A DNA stretch of 64,000 bases from Begonia masoniana (GCA_022432975.1 CM039509.1:21111432-21175431); one strand, 5' to 3'. Shown: positions 43,509-56,933, counted from the first letter of the stretch. Numbers and translations are program-made. Notes: generated by a model from the sequence alone, not told the origin.

Positions 43509-44862
43509 TGTTGACTTAAATAGAGTTTAAGTCTAAATATGTTTTTGATGATGTGTTTATATGTTGAGTAATATATTTGATAATGTTTATTAAATGAGAA
43601 TAATGAGTTTTGCATATAATATCAATCGTTTTGGAAATACCCTTGGAAAGGGTATTTTAGTTTTCTAACAATATTGGTTAAGTGTTTAGGGCTCAAATTG
43701 TATAAAATGTTCACATTAACAGATAGCTAAAAGACAAAGAAGACATCCACCGGTTGAAGAAAAGAATGGCATTCACCGATAGGTAAATGACAAAATCAGT
43801 GGAGTTTATAAAATCACACATGCCGATCACTAAACGACAAGGCTTGCATCTGCCGATGGAGTTCAAGACTTGCATTTGCCGATGGAGTTCAAGTCTTGCA
43901 TCTCCCGATGAAGTTCAAGGCTTGCATCTGCCGATGGAGTTCAAGGCTTGCATCTGCCGATGGAGTTCAAGGCTTGCTTCTGCCGATGGCGTTTTCAAGC
44001 TGCATCTGCCGATGGCGTTTCAAGATGCATCTGCCGATGGAACTTCAAGCTGCATCTGCCGATGGCGTTTCAAGATGCATCTTCCGATGGAACTTAAAGT
44101 TGCATCTGCCGATAGCTTATCGTATTGCATCATCCGATGGCGTTTCAAGTGGCATCTACCGATGACGTTCCGATATTTTAAAGCTGCTTCCACCGGTGAT
44201 TTTCCGTCAAATTTGAATATAACCGCGAAGCTACAGTGACATCTTTTTCAGCATTAAGTCCAGAACTTTAATGGCGACGACGAACAACAATTTCAGATGC
44301 AACGGATATCTGCTTCAGTACGGATGCTTCCCAACGGTAACATTTTCCATTTGAAGAAAGAAGCATTCAATTCTGAGAAGCAAATCAGACAGAGTATTTA
44401 AGCCGAGGTTAGAGCACGAAAACACAACTTTTGCGAATTTTATTCTTGAGCCCTAACTTGGGATTATTCATACTCTATATTGTTCGACTACATCTCTCGA
44501 CTCCTAAACTTGAGAATTTTATTTGAGAGTTTGTAGTTTGTTGTACTTATTCATTCAAACCTGTAAAACCTGAAAGGCAGTGGATTGACGCCCGTCAAGT
44601 TCAATCCAGATCTGTAGAAGGCAGTTGATCGGAGCCCGAAATTCTGATCTGTTTATTCTCGAGAGAAGAAGGTTAAGGATCTTCAAGGGGTGAACCTTGA
44701 AGCGTGGATGTAGGCAAGTTTTTGGCCGAACCACGTAAAATCTTGTGTTGGTTTTTTCTCTCTCTCTCTGTTATTTTTATTGGTGTGTTGCTTGAGATTA
44801 ATATTTTAAGAAATTTTTAAAATGTCTAATTCACCCCCCTTTTAGACAATCTCGATCCTACA
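43509..44862 (+). repeat. 3' LTR of the Sirevirus-like element
   Basis: It runs from TGTTGACTTAAATAGAG to CTCGATCCTACA (1354 bp). It differs from the 5' LTR (24301-25683) mainly by fewer array units and scattered substitutions. Directly followed by the GATGT duplication at 44863-44867. Confidence 0.9.
43843..44165. repeat. CATCTGCCGATGG array in the 3' LTR
   Basis: The same palindromic tandem array as 24634-24990, with about one unit fewer. Confidence 0.85.
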
Positions 44863-44867
44863 GATGT
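44863..44867. repeat. Target-site duplication GATGT, right
   Basis: Exact match to 24296-24300. After removing the insert, the two halves of C RT join at the catalytic FIDDI box. Confidence 0.9.
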
Positions 44868-46231
44868 CGTCAATGAAAACAACAACAAACTTGTCTAGGT
44901 AATCCTTGAAGACGCGATTCATCAAATCCATAAACGCTGCAGGGACATTTCTAAGTCCAAAAGACATTACAAGAAATTCATAGTGCCCATACTTCGTTCG
45001 AAACGCCGTCTTTTGAACATATTCCCTTCGAACCCTCAACTGGTAATAACTCGAGCGTAGGTCAATCCTCAAAAACACTGGGGCACCTTGCAGTTGGTAA
45101 GTCATCTATTCTGGGCAACGAATGTTTATTCTTCACTGTCAACTTGTTCAACTCTCTGTAGTCTATACACATTCTGAGAGTTCCATCCTTCTTCTTGATA
45201 AATAGAACTGGCGCACCCGATGGAGAAAAGTTAGGTCGGATGAATCCTTATCCAACAATTCCACTAGTTGAGCCTTCAACTCTTTCAGTTCAGCAGGTGT
45301 AAGTCTGTACGGATTCTTCGATACCAGCCCAGAGCCTGGATAGACATCAATCGTAAACTTGATCTCCCTGTCCGGCGGTAATCTTGGAAGATCGTCGAGG
45401 AAGATCTCAAAGAATTCTCTAATTACTGGAAGGTCTCCTTGTTTTACCCCGTTGAGCAACTGAGTATCGAAAACTGTGGCCAGATAAACCGAGCATTCAC
45501 CTCTAAACTGCTCTTGGACCTTCATAGAATAGGAATTAGGTAGCCCACTCATCCTATTCATTGCTTGATAAGCAAACTCCTTTTTATCCGGGGGCCGAAA
45601 AGTTACTAACCGGATCGGCAGTCGATGGTGGCGAAATGGCATGACAACCAGTCCATCCCCAAAATAAGATCGTACTGCTCTATGCCCATAACTATCAGCC
45701 GGGCATAAACGGTGTTATTCCCCACCGAGACGACATTGCCCTGGAAAATATGATCAAACTGCATATACGCTCCTGAAGGCAGCATTACTCTATACTCATA
45801 CTCTGCTAATTCAGGCACCAACTTCAATCTAGTTACGCATGCAGTGGAATAAACGAGTGCGTAGCCCCTGTGTCTATCAATGAAAACACCGCTATACCAG
45901 TGACCAAGTTAGTACCTGCTATAACAGAAGGCTGAGCCTCGTCATCGACGTCACCAGCTCGATAAAAGCAAAGATCCTCGGCATAACTCTTCTCTGATCT
46001 CTGCCTGGCTGGTCTCTATTTGCTTTTGGACAATCTCTGACATGGTGGCCAACCTCCCCACACCGATAGCACTTATTCGTGCCAAATCTGCAATCGCTAC
46101 TGTGTTCTTTCCGGCACTTAGGGCATAACGGATTTTGAGTAGCCCCTTGTACCTGCTTTCCCTTACTCTGGTCATTGCCTCCTTCGTATGGCCTTTTTAC
46201 ATATCTCTATTGTTGTGGTTGTTGCCACCTT
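44868..46231 (-). pseudogene. Element C pol, 5' half (gag end, protease, RT start)
   Basis: Right to left on the minus strand: gag end with two knuckles (CPKCRKEHSSDC, then CYRCGEVGHHVRDC, near 46130-46030); linker RVMPRIFAFIEPG; protease with an intact LIDTGATHSFI near 45880 but a TAA shortly after (near 45838); protease end LILGMDWLSCHFATIDCRSG; RT start with YRLTPAELKELKAQ; a frameshift between 45163 and 45105; RT palm [28 protein letters not shown] and VVVFIDDI, where the Sirevirus-like LTR cuts in. Gag upstream of the knuckles is missing because fragment D begins at 46232. With 21936-24295 it forms one split, decayed gag-pol. Confidence 0.85.
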
Positions 46232-46388
46232 TGTACGACCCGGATGGGATCGCCACGTAAACATGACAATCGTAATCATTTACTTATTAATTTCTACACC
46301 CTGTTCTTTATTAGTATTCTTTTTTTTTCTTAAACTTAGAACTTGAACTTGACTCCTTCATGTTCTAATAACTCATTCGTCGACAGAA

Positions 46389-46763
46389 TGTAACGACCCC
46401 GTTTCCCAGTAAGATATTGTCCGCTCTGGGGATTGGGCCGTAGTCCAATATCCTCCCCTCACGGCTTTGTTTGGCGAGAACTTCCCGGAAGGTCACCCAA
46501 CCTGGAATTGCTCTCGCCGAAGCACTTTAACTTCGGAGTTCTTATAGGATCCGTTGTCAATTGTGCTCCAAAACGCGTCTTGCTATGTTGGGAGGGTCTC
46601 TTACATATGTTTCATTTCCACATACTTCCACAAGCGATGTGGGATTGTGACGACCCCCTCTTTAAGACCTGTCACCTTCCGGTTCCCCCGCGCGGACGTA
46701 CCGCCATCCGGGTTCCGGTTCGTGCAGCCATCGTACACATACGTACTCATCCGGGTCATCACA
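46389..46763 (-). mobile_element. Cassandra solo LTR with target duplication
   Basis: A 375-bp LTR, on the minus strand from TGTGATGACCCGG to GGGGTCGTTACA, flanked by CAGAA at 46384-46388 and 46764-46768. No primer-binding site or interior is present, so it is a solo LTR. The 5S-like segment (minus, about 46484-46556) keeps GGATCCTATAAGAACTCCGA, the intermediate GGCGAGAG and the GGGTGACC box. Confidence 0.9.
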
Positions 46764-46899
46764 CAGAATCAGTCGATTAAGCTCGATTGTCAGTTCCAAA
46801 ACATAATCGGATAGGGAAGAAATGCCCTCAAATCACTTAACACAATTCTACTCTGGTTTGCATGGATTTCCATGCATCGGCTGGCAGGGTGTGCCCCAT

Positions 46900-47325
46900 C
46901 CGATTTGTCACGTGTACTCTGCGTGACTCACTTATCATCGCCTAATAGAAAATATCTTCCGGTGGGCACGTGGGTTTTCACATGTTCAATTAAAACATCG
47001 CCCAGTAGTGGACATCCACCGGTGAACACGAGTCAAACACGTGACTCTTTAAAATCTCACTAGATAAGAAACATCATCCGGTGAGCACGTGCATCGCGCA
47101 TGACTTATCAAATCACCACTCGGTCACTAAACGACAAACATCGTCTACATCATCCGGTGATAACTACACTTCCTCCACCGGTCACTAGACGGCAAACCAT
47201 ACTTTCATCATCCGGCGAAGAAATACTTTACATCATCCGGTCACTAGACGACAACCATACTTTCATCATCCGGTCACTAGAAGACAAACCATACTTTCAT
47301 CATCCGGTAACTAAACACCCTACAT
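46900..47325. repeat. CATCATCCGGT dispersed repeats
   Basis: About ten CATCATCCGGT/CATCCACCGGTG words are spaced 20-60 bp apart, in the last part with a longer unit (GACAAACCATACTTTCATC). They resemble the palindromic array style of the Sirevirus-like LTR but differ in sequence. Confidence 0.75.
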
Positions 47326-47328
47326 CTG

Positions 47329-48028
47329 TGTAATATCCGGCTTGTACGGACTTTTGGATATATTATATTATATTATTATTTCATTATTTAATGGCACTTT
47401 TTCGTAAATATGTCAAATCAATCAGTTTCGCAAACGGAAAGCGTCATTATGATCCTAACGATGAATAGGAATTTTAAGGAATTTATGGGAATTTTCGGAA
47501 TAGTGACGCTATATTCCGAGTAAATACACCTTTCGTAATGTAAAAGACGTTCTCGTAAAAATGGTAAACGAGGTCCAAATTGCGAACGGACAGTATTACA
47601 CAAAAAAATAACTCCCTGGCAATGAATAGAAGTTATTGGCAAAATATGGCAGCTTTCGAAATCCGAATAGTTTGACCGCTTAACGAAACGAATGACGGAA
47701 ACTAATAGAGTTAAGTACTAGGGCAAAATAGTAATTTGCAAACACTACATTTTAAAAAAAACAATCAAAGCTCCTATTTCCCTCCTTCTCTCTCTTCTTC
47801 TCTCTGGAAATCACAATGCCAGAGGCTCATTTCTTCACCCCTACACAGCCGACTACTTCCACGTCCGACCTCCTTCCGCCCTCCGGGCGTTTCTGATTCC
47901 TTTTTCACGATTTCCTCTTTCCTCTCTCGCTACCCCGGTTATGTAGCTTCAATCTCTGACGTTGTTTCAGTTTTAGTTCGATTTAAGGGTTAGGGTTTAA
48001 TTAGTTTTTCCGTTAAAAACGTGATTTA

Positions 48029-48065
<37 letters not shown>

Positions 48066-49488
48066 TTTTTTTTTTTTTTCGTATTATCGGTTAGCTATAA
48101 TACCTATATATTGCAACGTATTGAACGTGTGGAGAAGAAAAGTCGAATTGCGAAAAAGTTTATAAATTGGTAAAATTTGCGGGTTTTTAGGGAAAAACTC
48201 GTTATGTTGAGAATTTTGATAATCGGGCTCTTAAATTAACGTCGGAAATGCTCTAATTAGCGAAGGTTGAGAATTTAGGAGAGTTCGCCTAGTTAACGGT
48301 TTTGTATTTGGACGTTTAAGTTTTAAATCGGTTCTAACTATGAATATCGGTTTCCTCACAGACACACGACTCCCGTGGACGAAGCTAGTGATTCCAAAGT
48401 GCCTCTCAGGTAAGTTTTTCGTGTTACTTTGACCCAAAGGTCTGCACCATACTCTGTCTCGCTCGATATACTCGAGTAATCGTTTGTCATCCTTTGTTTT
48501 CGGTTGGTATTAGGTTAGTTGTTTATAGGTTCTGTTTATAGTCTCTTTATTGTCTTGAATGTATGCCGTTGTTTGTTTTACTTTCTACTTATAATAACTG
48601 TGTTGTCATGCATCCTATTTCAAATGTCATGAAAAATGAACTTCTGCACATGTTTTACGAAAGTAACGAACCTCTGTAAGTAATCTGAAATCTTAATCCC
48701 TGTTTTTCTGGTTACGCTAGATGGGCCTCAGGCATGCTGTAGGGTTTGTTAGCATGTACCCCCCCCCCCCCCATCAAGTGGAATTGGTAGTTCGCCCGCC
48801 GGGAATGTACCTTTCCCATGTTAGTGGCTGAATCTCGGGGACATTCGTCTGTGAACGTTGTATCTGTAAATGTATCTGTAAATGATCTGTAAGCATTGGT
48901 ACATGAATCTGATTGGTAATCTGAACTTTTTCCTGAATGCCTACGCACGCATGCATGCATCTGCATTTACGTAGCTTACTGAGATTTCAAAGATCTCACT
49001 TGTCTGTATGGGGTAGGTAAATCTCTTAGGCGATATGAACCATGTGAGGAACCCGTTCCTCCTCCATAGACGAGGGATGCAGTTGATGGATTGATGGCTG
49101 GGAAGTGCGCTGGGGCAGTCGAGGCGCGATGTTACCCGTGGGGATGTATGTCTGACTCTGGGTTTATTTTGGGATGTTTTGAGTTGATAATTGTATAGTA
49201 ATTTATGGTGTTTGGAATCTAGTATGGTCATTTGATAACGTTTTTGGTAAGTGTCCGTAAATTTTGGTAATTAAACGGTTTGTGAATTTTTTGGACGTTT
49301 AAATTGGTTTTAGGTTGATACGTTGTTTGAATGTTTATTACTCCACGCATTTGGACTTTTCGTAGTCCTGCGTAAGTCGGTTTGAGTTAACGCATAAGTT
49401 GTTTTGGTTTAAAAGATAAAAATGGTAATGTGAAAGTTGGTGTAGGAAAAATGGAGGTGTTGTCCTCTGGAAATCGATGCCAGAGACT
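47329..49488 (+). repeat. A2-type 5' LTR copy, truncated and error-rich
   Basis: Corresponds to 59402-61507 with many single-base indels and an insertion of 35 C plus 14 T at 48031-48079. It stops inside the LTR at CCAGAGACT and is joined to A1-type integrase sequence. Mini-exon-like block at 48362-48409 with errors. Best seen as low-quality sequence of the A2 LTR. Confidence 0.8.
48031..48079. repeat. 35 C followed by 14 T
   Basis: The duplicate LTR at the same place (near 60082) has no such tract: it reads TTTAGGCTTCGTAATT. Probably a sequencing or consensus artefact. Confidence 0.85.
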
Positions 49489-49490
49489 GT

Positions 49491-50930
49491 ATACGGAGTG
49501 TGAGGAGCTGCGATCAGCATGACATTGGGAGACTCGTCAGATTTCCATTTATCAGAGGGATGGTATTCTTATGAAGATTCAGGGCATAGGTGGTACGTGC
49601 CTAACGCGAGGATCTGAAGAAGGAGATTTTGGCCGAGGCACATTCTTCGGCATATTCTGTGCACACCGGGAAGTACCAAGATGACCGGGGATTTGAAACA
49701 ACACTTCTGGTGGCCGAACATGAAGAGGGAGGTGCCAAGTAAGTTGAGACTGTTTAGTATGTCAACAGGGGTGAAGGAGGCAAAGAGAAAGGACGGACGT
49801 TATTGCCACAGTGCGATTCCGGCGTGGAAATGGGAGCAGATCTCCACGGATTTCATTGTGGGGCCCCGAGGACGACAACAGGACCATGACGGCAGATGGT
49901 TATTGTGGACCACGATTGACAAGTCGGCCCACTTTTATCTGTGAGGATGACAGCTTCTATGGATCAGCTCGCCGAGATTTATGTGCAGGAGGGAGAGTGT
50001 CAAGACCCCTCGCATGCGAAGGGCCAGTCTATATTGTCCAGACAGAGATCCGAGTTCACAATCGAAGTTTGGAAAAAGAGTTTACACACGAGTATGGGGA
50101 CTCAGCTTTAATTTCGCACGGCATTCAATCCTCAGACTCGCATGGTCAGACAGAGAGGACAATCAGATACTTGAGGATATGCTCAGCGCGTGTGTGCTGG
50201 AGTTTCGGGCTCGTGGGAGCGTTATTTACCCCTAGTTGAGTTCTGTTATACAACAACAGCTTCCAGGATACCATGGCATGGCACCGTTAAGGCTTTGTAT
50301 GGTCGGAAGTGTAGGTATACGTTATATTGGGACGAAGGTGGTGAGGCCAGATCGTTGGTCTGAGATTCTCAGCAGACGGGCAGAGAGATTGCCATATCCG
50401 ACAGCGTAAAGAGAGAGTAGCTCAGAGCAGACAGAAGAGCTAGGCTGACCACTAGAAGAGAGAGAGAGTAGAGTTCGAAGAGGTTGACGAGGTGTATCTT
50501 AAAGTTTCTCCGTTCAAAGGTGTTGCTAAGCTTTGGAAGGAGGGGCAAGTTGAAAACCATCGATATTTGGGCCCGGTCCTATCTGAAGAGGATCGGGAAG
50601 TTGGCGTCTACAGGGACTACGCTTCCAGCTTTCTATGGAGGGTATCCCGATGTATTCAACGTATCTATGCTTCGGAGAATGTTACCGGATACATCACATG
50701 TCGTGTGAGAATACAGGAGATCGACGGTACAGCCTACCGTGGACTTAGAGGAAAGGGCGGTGCGTATTTTGGAGACCTTCCATCAACGGTTTGCGCAACA
50801 AAAGGAATTCCGCTATTCAAAGTCCTATGGCCAGGGGAGAGACACCAAGAGTGGAAGAGGCGACCTCGGGAAGAAAGCAGGATATGATGACTAGGTATCT
50901 GAGTTGTTGTGTTATGATTTAATTTTGTGG
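49491..50930 (+). pseudogene. Copy of A1 integrase and chromodomain, riddled with indels
   Basis: Corresponds to 37488-38881. Short stretches of the integrase can be followed ([11 protein letters not shown] near 49700, STDFIV near 49842, chromodomain end near 50860), but one- and two-base indels every few tens of bases shift the frame. The intact counterpart lies 12 kb upstream. The indel spectrum, mainly added or lost single bases and homopolymer changes, looks like raw long-read error rather than slow decay. It should not be counted as a separate degraded gene until resequenced. Confidence 0.8.
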
Positions 50931-50957
50931 ATTAAAATTCTAAAAAGGTGGGTGGAA

Positions 50958-53422
50958 TGTAATATACGCGTGTACGCGATTTTGGATTAAAAATTTTTTT
51001 TACTATTATATTGATATTTTCTTATATATGGCATTTTCGTAAAATTATGGCAAAATCAAATCAGTTAACAAACGGAACGCGTCATTACAATTTTACGATG
51101 CATAGGCAATTTTAGGAAATTTTGGGGAATTTTCGGAGTTAGAGTAATAACGTTATTCGAGTGTAGTAATACGTTCTCGTAATATAAAGGACGTTTTAGT
51201 AAAATAGTAAACGAGGTTCGAATTTGCGACACGGACCGGTTTTAGTAATTCCCAAATAATAAGTTGAACCTATTGTGAAATAAGGAAGTTTAGAGACCCG
51301 ACGCGTTGACGATGTACGAAAAGAATGACGAAACTTATATAAGAACTAAAGAAGGGAAAAAGGTAAACTTGCCAAGGGTAATTTTTAATAGTAAAAAATA
51401 AAATTTCTTCATCAGCAGAACACTTCTCGATTTCAATTTTTCCTTTTTCCTCCTAGAGGGGCGATTTTCTCTCCTCTCTTCGTCCTCCTCTATGGCCGAC
51501 GATTCCTTTCAAGCCACCCTCCTTTTTCTTACCGTCAACCCCGTTCTATCGTGATTTCTCCTCCTCTCGCACCCTAGGTATGATCCTACAAATCTTAGAG
51601 CATTTTATTTCGCATTTACGGCATTTTAGCAATAGGTTTCCGATTAATTTTCTAAAAACGCGATTAGGGTTCGTAATTAAGGTTAGCCTTGATTAGTATA
51701 TATTGAACGTATTGGCGTTATTGACGAATTTAATCATTTGGGAAAAAGTTAAAATTTGTAGATTTTCTGGTTTTTACGGAAAAACTCGTAATTGAGGTTT
51801 TGGATTAGCCGAGCATTGAATTGACGTATCAGAACGCTTCGATTAGCTAATTAAGATCTTTTAGAAAATTCTTTATTACAGGGTCTGTACTTTGGACGTC
51901 AATAGCTTAAATTGGTTTTAAAAACAACCAATATCCGTTGTTTTGCCTCAGACACACGACTCCCGTGGACGAAGCTTGAATTCCGCGCGCTCAGGTAAGT
52001 CTCGTGACTTACTCTGGCCGATTGCCTACACCGTACTTGGATGTCGCGTCGAGGATCTTAGAGATTGTTTGTTTTAATTACTTTGTTGGGTAGTTATTGT
52101 TTAAACATTTTTAGGTTATTTTCATTTACAGTCTTGATGGTACGCTGTTGTTTTGTTTTACATTTTTATATTAACTGTTCATGTCATCCCGTTTTTAACT
52201 TGGCATGAAAAACGATTTATGCACTGCACGATGTTTTCTGAAAACTGATGTTGCCCTGAAATTTGGGGCTCAGATCTATTGTGCGTACCGATTTAGGGTC
52301 TGGCCAATACCACATCTCATGTACTGTCATTAATGAACGTAATCTGTTATCTGGTCACGCGAGTGGGCTCAGGCACGGCTGTACTTGTGTAAGCTTGTAC
52401 CCCCCCTTCCTCTAACCGCAAACGGAGTTAGCGAACCGCTGATGGGCCCCCCTTCTTTAGGGGGATGAAGATCTCGGTGATATACTGTCTGCGACGCTAG
52501 GGGTCATGTTATGCATGATTTCTGAACGCCCTATGCACTGCAACGCATCTCTGCATTTACTTAGATTTATACTGTATGCATTTTAGCTCATAGTGTGTCT
52601 GTATGTGTAGGTGACGGTTTGTGACATCGAGCCATGTGATGACTACGTTCCTCTCCTGATGTGTGAGGCAGTTGACGGAAGGATGGATTGCCGTGGTGTG
52701 TTGCGCATGTCATTCTTCCCCACCCGTGGGGATGTATGGTATGATTTTGAGGGTTTGTGGCTGAGATGGTATAGACATTTAGGATTGCTTTGGCTGTGGT
52801 AGTTGATAGGTTTACGTTAGAGTTTTTAAACGTTTTTGAAAACTTTTTATAAAATCTTTTGTAAATCTATTTTAAGAACTGTTTGGTAATGTGAAAACAA
52901 GGAGGCTTTTTGACACACTTTTAAATCTATCCTGCATTTCGTTTTACGAAAGTTAAACGTATGTTGAGGTTGTTGAATTCGTTGATTGATGACATGAAAG
53001 AGACCGGGGGGGGGAGTTTTGTGTGGAGAATCAGTAAGGAAGAAATCTCTGGGAAATATTGTGGGTCGGTCCTCTGCGGGTGGGAATCGGGTCGATTCCA
53101 GAACGAGATGATCCTGCATACAGCACTGGCGCTGCAATTTCGCGCTGGTCGCTGCATTGTGCAGCGCCTCCAGCGAATGATCGTGCTTCTCCTTCCCTCG
53201 GCAGAATGGCGATTTTGCCCTCCGTTCTGTTTTAATTTTAATTTTGTTTATTAATATTAAAAGTTTTATTTAATTAGTTTTATGTTTGTTACAAGGTTTA
53301 AGTTAGATTTCAATTCCGATTTCGATTCTGATTTCATTTTCAGTTTAGTTCGTTTAGAGTTTCTTTTAAGTATTAGAAAAAAACATAGTAACGGTACATT
53401 TGTAAGTGTTAGGGATGTTACA
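50958..53422 (+). repeat. Copy of the A1 3' LTR, error-rich
   Basis: Corresponds to 38922-41356 and ends TAGGGATGTTACA. Many indels; the mini-exon-like block is near 51952-51994. Confidence 0.85.
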
Positions 53423-55207
53423 CGTACTATGGGTCACCCTAAAGCATCAGATGTTTTATGTCCAATCTAAGTTTTACCTCTCTTTCTCCATTATTAAAAG
53501 CTATGTGTATAAGCACGCACTAGAGATTACTCCACAGTTCCTTAAGCCCTTCTGGAGGTCTCCATTTAGATAGCTGCCCCTATATATTGGTTGCCGTCAC
53601 TGAGCCGCCGTTCTTTGTACCGCTTATGGCAGAGTTTTCGACAGACTATAGCTATTGACTCAAACCATTCCCCTGATCCTCTTAAGGCAAACACCTGACC
53701 GCAAGGGCCAGGTTTATTTCATCAGATCGATAGGGTACAATCTTGTTCCCCTAGGGGGTCATCATGACGAAGTGAGTGCAATGGAGCTTTTTGTTCTGTT
53801 TGTACTTTACTACAAGGCCCCCTTCAATCTTGGATATGTTTTGTTCGAAGGCTTATATTCGGTCAGTGTCATCCGGGCTCACCTCTTTCTTACCTACATC
53901 TGCTTCCTCATGAAGATATTTTGCGCGGAGGTTGTTTTTTTCCATAGGTATGAAACCCCTTCTGGTCTTCACCTTCAAGTTACTATCCCAACCACCCTGA
54001 AGAAAATGGGAATAAGAGAACAAGAACAGGGACCCTTGTTTGGATGCTTCTAAGCAAGACTGCTAAGGCTTCAGCGGCCGAAAAGGGGAAGAGAAAACTT
54101 ATCTTCCAGAGGATCCATTGCTGCGGAGGGGATGACTCTGAGATACCTGCATTTGCTAATTCCCCTTCTTAATCTTAGGCTTCTAGGCTTCCAATGTCCT
54201 CCTCTAGTGCGAAGGCGTCCTGCACCTTCCTCAAGAGCACATATTTCGGAGGCCATCTCTGCTCCCTCTTCTGTGCCCCTTCCCATTCCAGAGAATCCTC
54301 CATCTCCTCCACGCTGCACTTCCCTTTACCAGCTCTGCTTCCTCCAGCTCCTCCATCTCCAGTCCAACAGGCTATAACCTCTTCCCTCTCCAGTCCAACC
54401 AGGCTATACCTCCTCCATCTCCAGTCCAACAGGCTATACCTCCTCCATCTCCAGTCTTACAGGCTATGTCTCCTCCATCTCCAGTCCAACAAGCTCTACC
54501 TCCTCTCCTCCAGTCCCATCATGCTCCTCCAGTCCTAACAGCCCCACATGTCCAAGTTTCCTCACCAATTCCATCAGTTACTCCTGCAACTCCAAAGACA
54601 TATCAAAGGAGATTTTTCATAAGTAAGGACCAATATTCTGAGCTGAAGTCTTACATTGCCAGCCTTGGCACTGCACTCAGTTCCATTCAAAGTCAGCTTG
54701 ACAAGACCTAAAAGGAAATAGGAATCGCCTTAGATACCGGTCTTGGTTTGCTGTCTCAGAAAGTGGATGCTGATAGGCGCATGGTTGTCAGGGAACTTGA
54801 GTCACTCAAATCCTCAATTGACAATCTGAATCCGAACCAGAACCTGCACCATCCAGTTCAATCAGTGTCTCTGAGGCTTGCTATGAAGATCTCTTTCTTC
54901 CATTTTCAAGGCCTGCAGTTGAAGAAGATGTGCGGTTCATGGTCCCTGCATATTCATGAAGCTGAGCTCCTGTTCTCACCTCCTGCATCTTCATCTGCTC
55001 CTGCCATCTTCCTCTCTTCCCGACTGCTCAGTAGACATATCTCTTGCTGCGCCTCCTCCATGTATGGACCTGGTGGTCTATCATCCATCTGTCCCTCACA
55101 ATATTGCTTCACTTCAAGCACTCGTGGAGGCTTACTTCTCCTCAGACCTTGAAGTGCCTGCTTGGATTAGCCAAGCTTTTTGGAATCATTTTATAGCCTT
55201 TTTTTAA
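53423..55207 (+). pseudogene. Copy of the Sirevirus-like env-like ORF
   Basis: Corresponds to 41357-43146. The first half (to about 54500) has many frame-shifting indels; the second half is almost identical to the first copy, with the same in-frame TAA in CAAGACCTAAAAGG. The Pro-rich repeats and the coiled-coil-like end are recognisable. The lesions unique to this copy lie on the error-rich side, so they are doubtful. Confidence 0.8.
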
Positions 55208-55572
55208 ATAGCTGATCCTCTCTTTAATGTATACACTTTTCTTAATTTTCTAATGCAATTACTCTGATGGTTTTCTGAATTGTGTTGAATGCTTCTGTTG
55301 TCTCTCTGATTGTTTTTTGATAATGTCAATGGGGGAGAATATATTTTATTGAATATATTTGATTGATGCATGTGGAATTAGTACTATGATTTGTGTATGC
55401 ATATTTTTGGAAATCTGATAATCTTGGTATATGCATGTTTTTGAAACTCTGGTATGCTCCGTGTTTGTTCTTGGAATATATGCATTTGCTATGGGGGAGC
55501 TAGAATTATGGGGGAGAGTAACATTTAATCAAATTTACATTAATATTTTGTCATTATCAAAAAGGGAGAGAT
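55208..55572 (+). other. Copy of the polypurine-tract spacer
   Basis: Corresponds to 43147-43508, with the same series of GGGGGAGA tracts. Confidence 0.8.
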
Positions 55573-56928
55573 TGGTTGACTTAAATAGAGTTTAAGTCTA
55601 AATATGTTTTTGATGATGTGTTTATATGTTGAGTAATATATTTGATAATGTTTATTAAATGAGAATAATGAGTTTTGCATATAATATCAATCGTTTTGGA
55701 AATACCCTTGGAAAGGGTATTTTAGTTTTCTAACAATATTGGTTAAGTGTTAGGGCTCAAATTGTATAAAATGTTCACATTAACAGATAGCTAAAAGACA
55801 AAGAAGACATCCACCGGTTGAAGAAAAGAATGGCATTCACCGATAGGTAAATGACAAAATCAGTGGAGTTTATAAAATCACACATGCCGATCACTAAACG
55901 ACAAGGCTTGCATCTGCCGATGGAGTTCAAGACTTGCATTTGCCGATGGAGTTCAAGTCTTGCATCCTCCCGATGAAGTTCAAGGCTTGCATCTGCCGAT
56001 GGAGTTCAAGGCTTGCATCTGCCGATGGAGTTCAAGGCTTGCTTCTGCCGATGGCGTTTCAAGCTGCATCTGCCGATGGCGTTTCAAGATGCATCTGCCG
56101 ATGGAACTTCAAGCTGCATCTGCCGATGGCGTTTCAAGATGCATCTTCCGATGGAACTTAAAGTTGCATCTGCCGATAGCTTATCGTATTGCATCATCCG
56201 ATGGCGTTTCAAGTGGCATCTACCGATGACGTTCCGATATTTTAAAGCTGCTTCCACCGGTGATTTTCCGTCAAATTTGAATATAACCGCGAAGCTACAG
56301 TGACATCTTTTTCAGCATTAAGTCCAGAACTTTAATGGCGACGACGAACAACAATTTCAGATGCAACGGATATCTGCTTCAGTACGGATGCTTCCCAACG
56401 GTAACATTTTCCATTTGAAGAAAGAAGCATTCAATTCTGAGAAGCAAAATCAGACAGAGTATTTAAGCCGAGGTTAGAGCACGAAAACACAACTTTTGCG
56501 AATTTTATTCTTGAGCCCTAACTTGGGATTATTCATACTCTATATTGTTCGACTACATCTCTCGACTCCTAAACTTGAGAATTTTATTTGAGAGTTTGTA
56601 GTTTGTTGTACTTATTCATTCAAACCTGTAAAACCTGAAAGGCAGTGGATTGACGCCCGTCAAGTTCAATCCAGATCTGTAGAAGGCAGTTGATCGGAGC
56701 CCGAAATTCTGATCTGTTTATTCTCGAGAGAAGAAGGTTAAGGATCTTCAAGGGGTGAACCTTGAAGCGTGGATGTAGGCAAGTTTTTGGCCGAACCACG
56801 TAAAAATCTTGTGTTGGTTTTTTCTCTCTCTCTCTGTTATTTTTATTGGTGTGTTGCTTGAGATTAATATTTTAAGAAATTTTTAAAATGTCTAATTCAC
56901 CCCCCTTTTAGACAATCTCGATCCTACA
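55573..56928 (+). repeat. Copy of the Sirevirus-like 3' LTR
   Basis: Corresponds to 43509-44862, followed by GATGT at 56929-56933. It contains the CATCTGCCGATGG array at 55910-56230. Confidence 0.9.
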
Positions 56929-56933
56929 GATGT

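Larger units (their letters stand above)
46232..47328. repeat. LTR-like fragment D with CATCATCCGG repeats
   Basis: Begins TGTACGACCCGG here and TGTAACGACCCCGG in the duplicate at 58297, an LTR-like start. A Cassandra solo LTR sits inside it (46389-46763), and it ends where the A2-type LTR begins (47329). The right part repeats CATCATCCGGT and CACTAGACGACAAACCATAC words. No coding sequence. It interrupts gag of element C; orientation is unclear. Confidence 0.5.

Noticed and set aside
49491..54600. An ancient, strongly decayed second insertion of A1 and the Sirevirus-like element
   Set aside because: The changes are almost all small indels graded around the junction, with few substitutions, which fits sequence error better than age.
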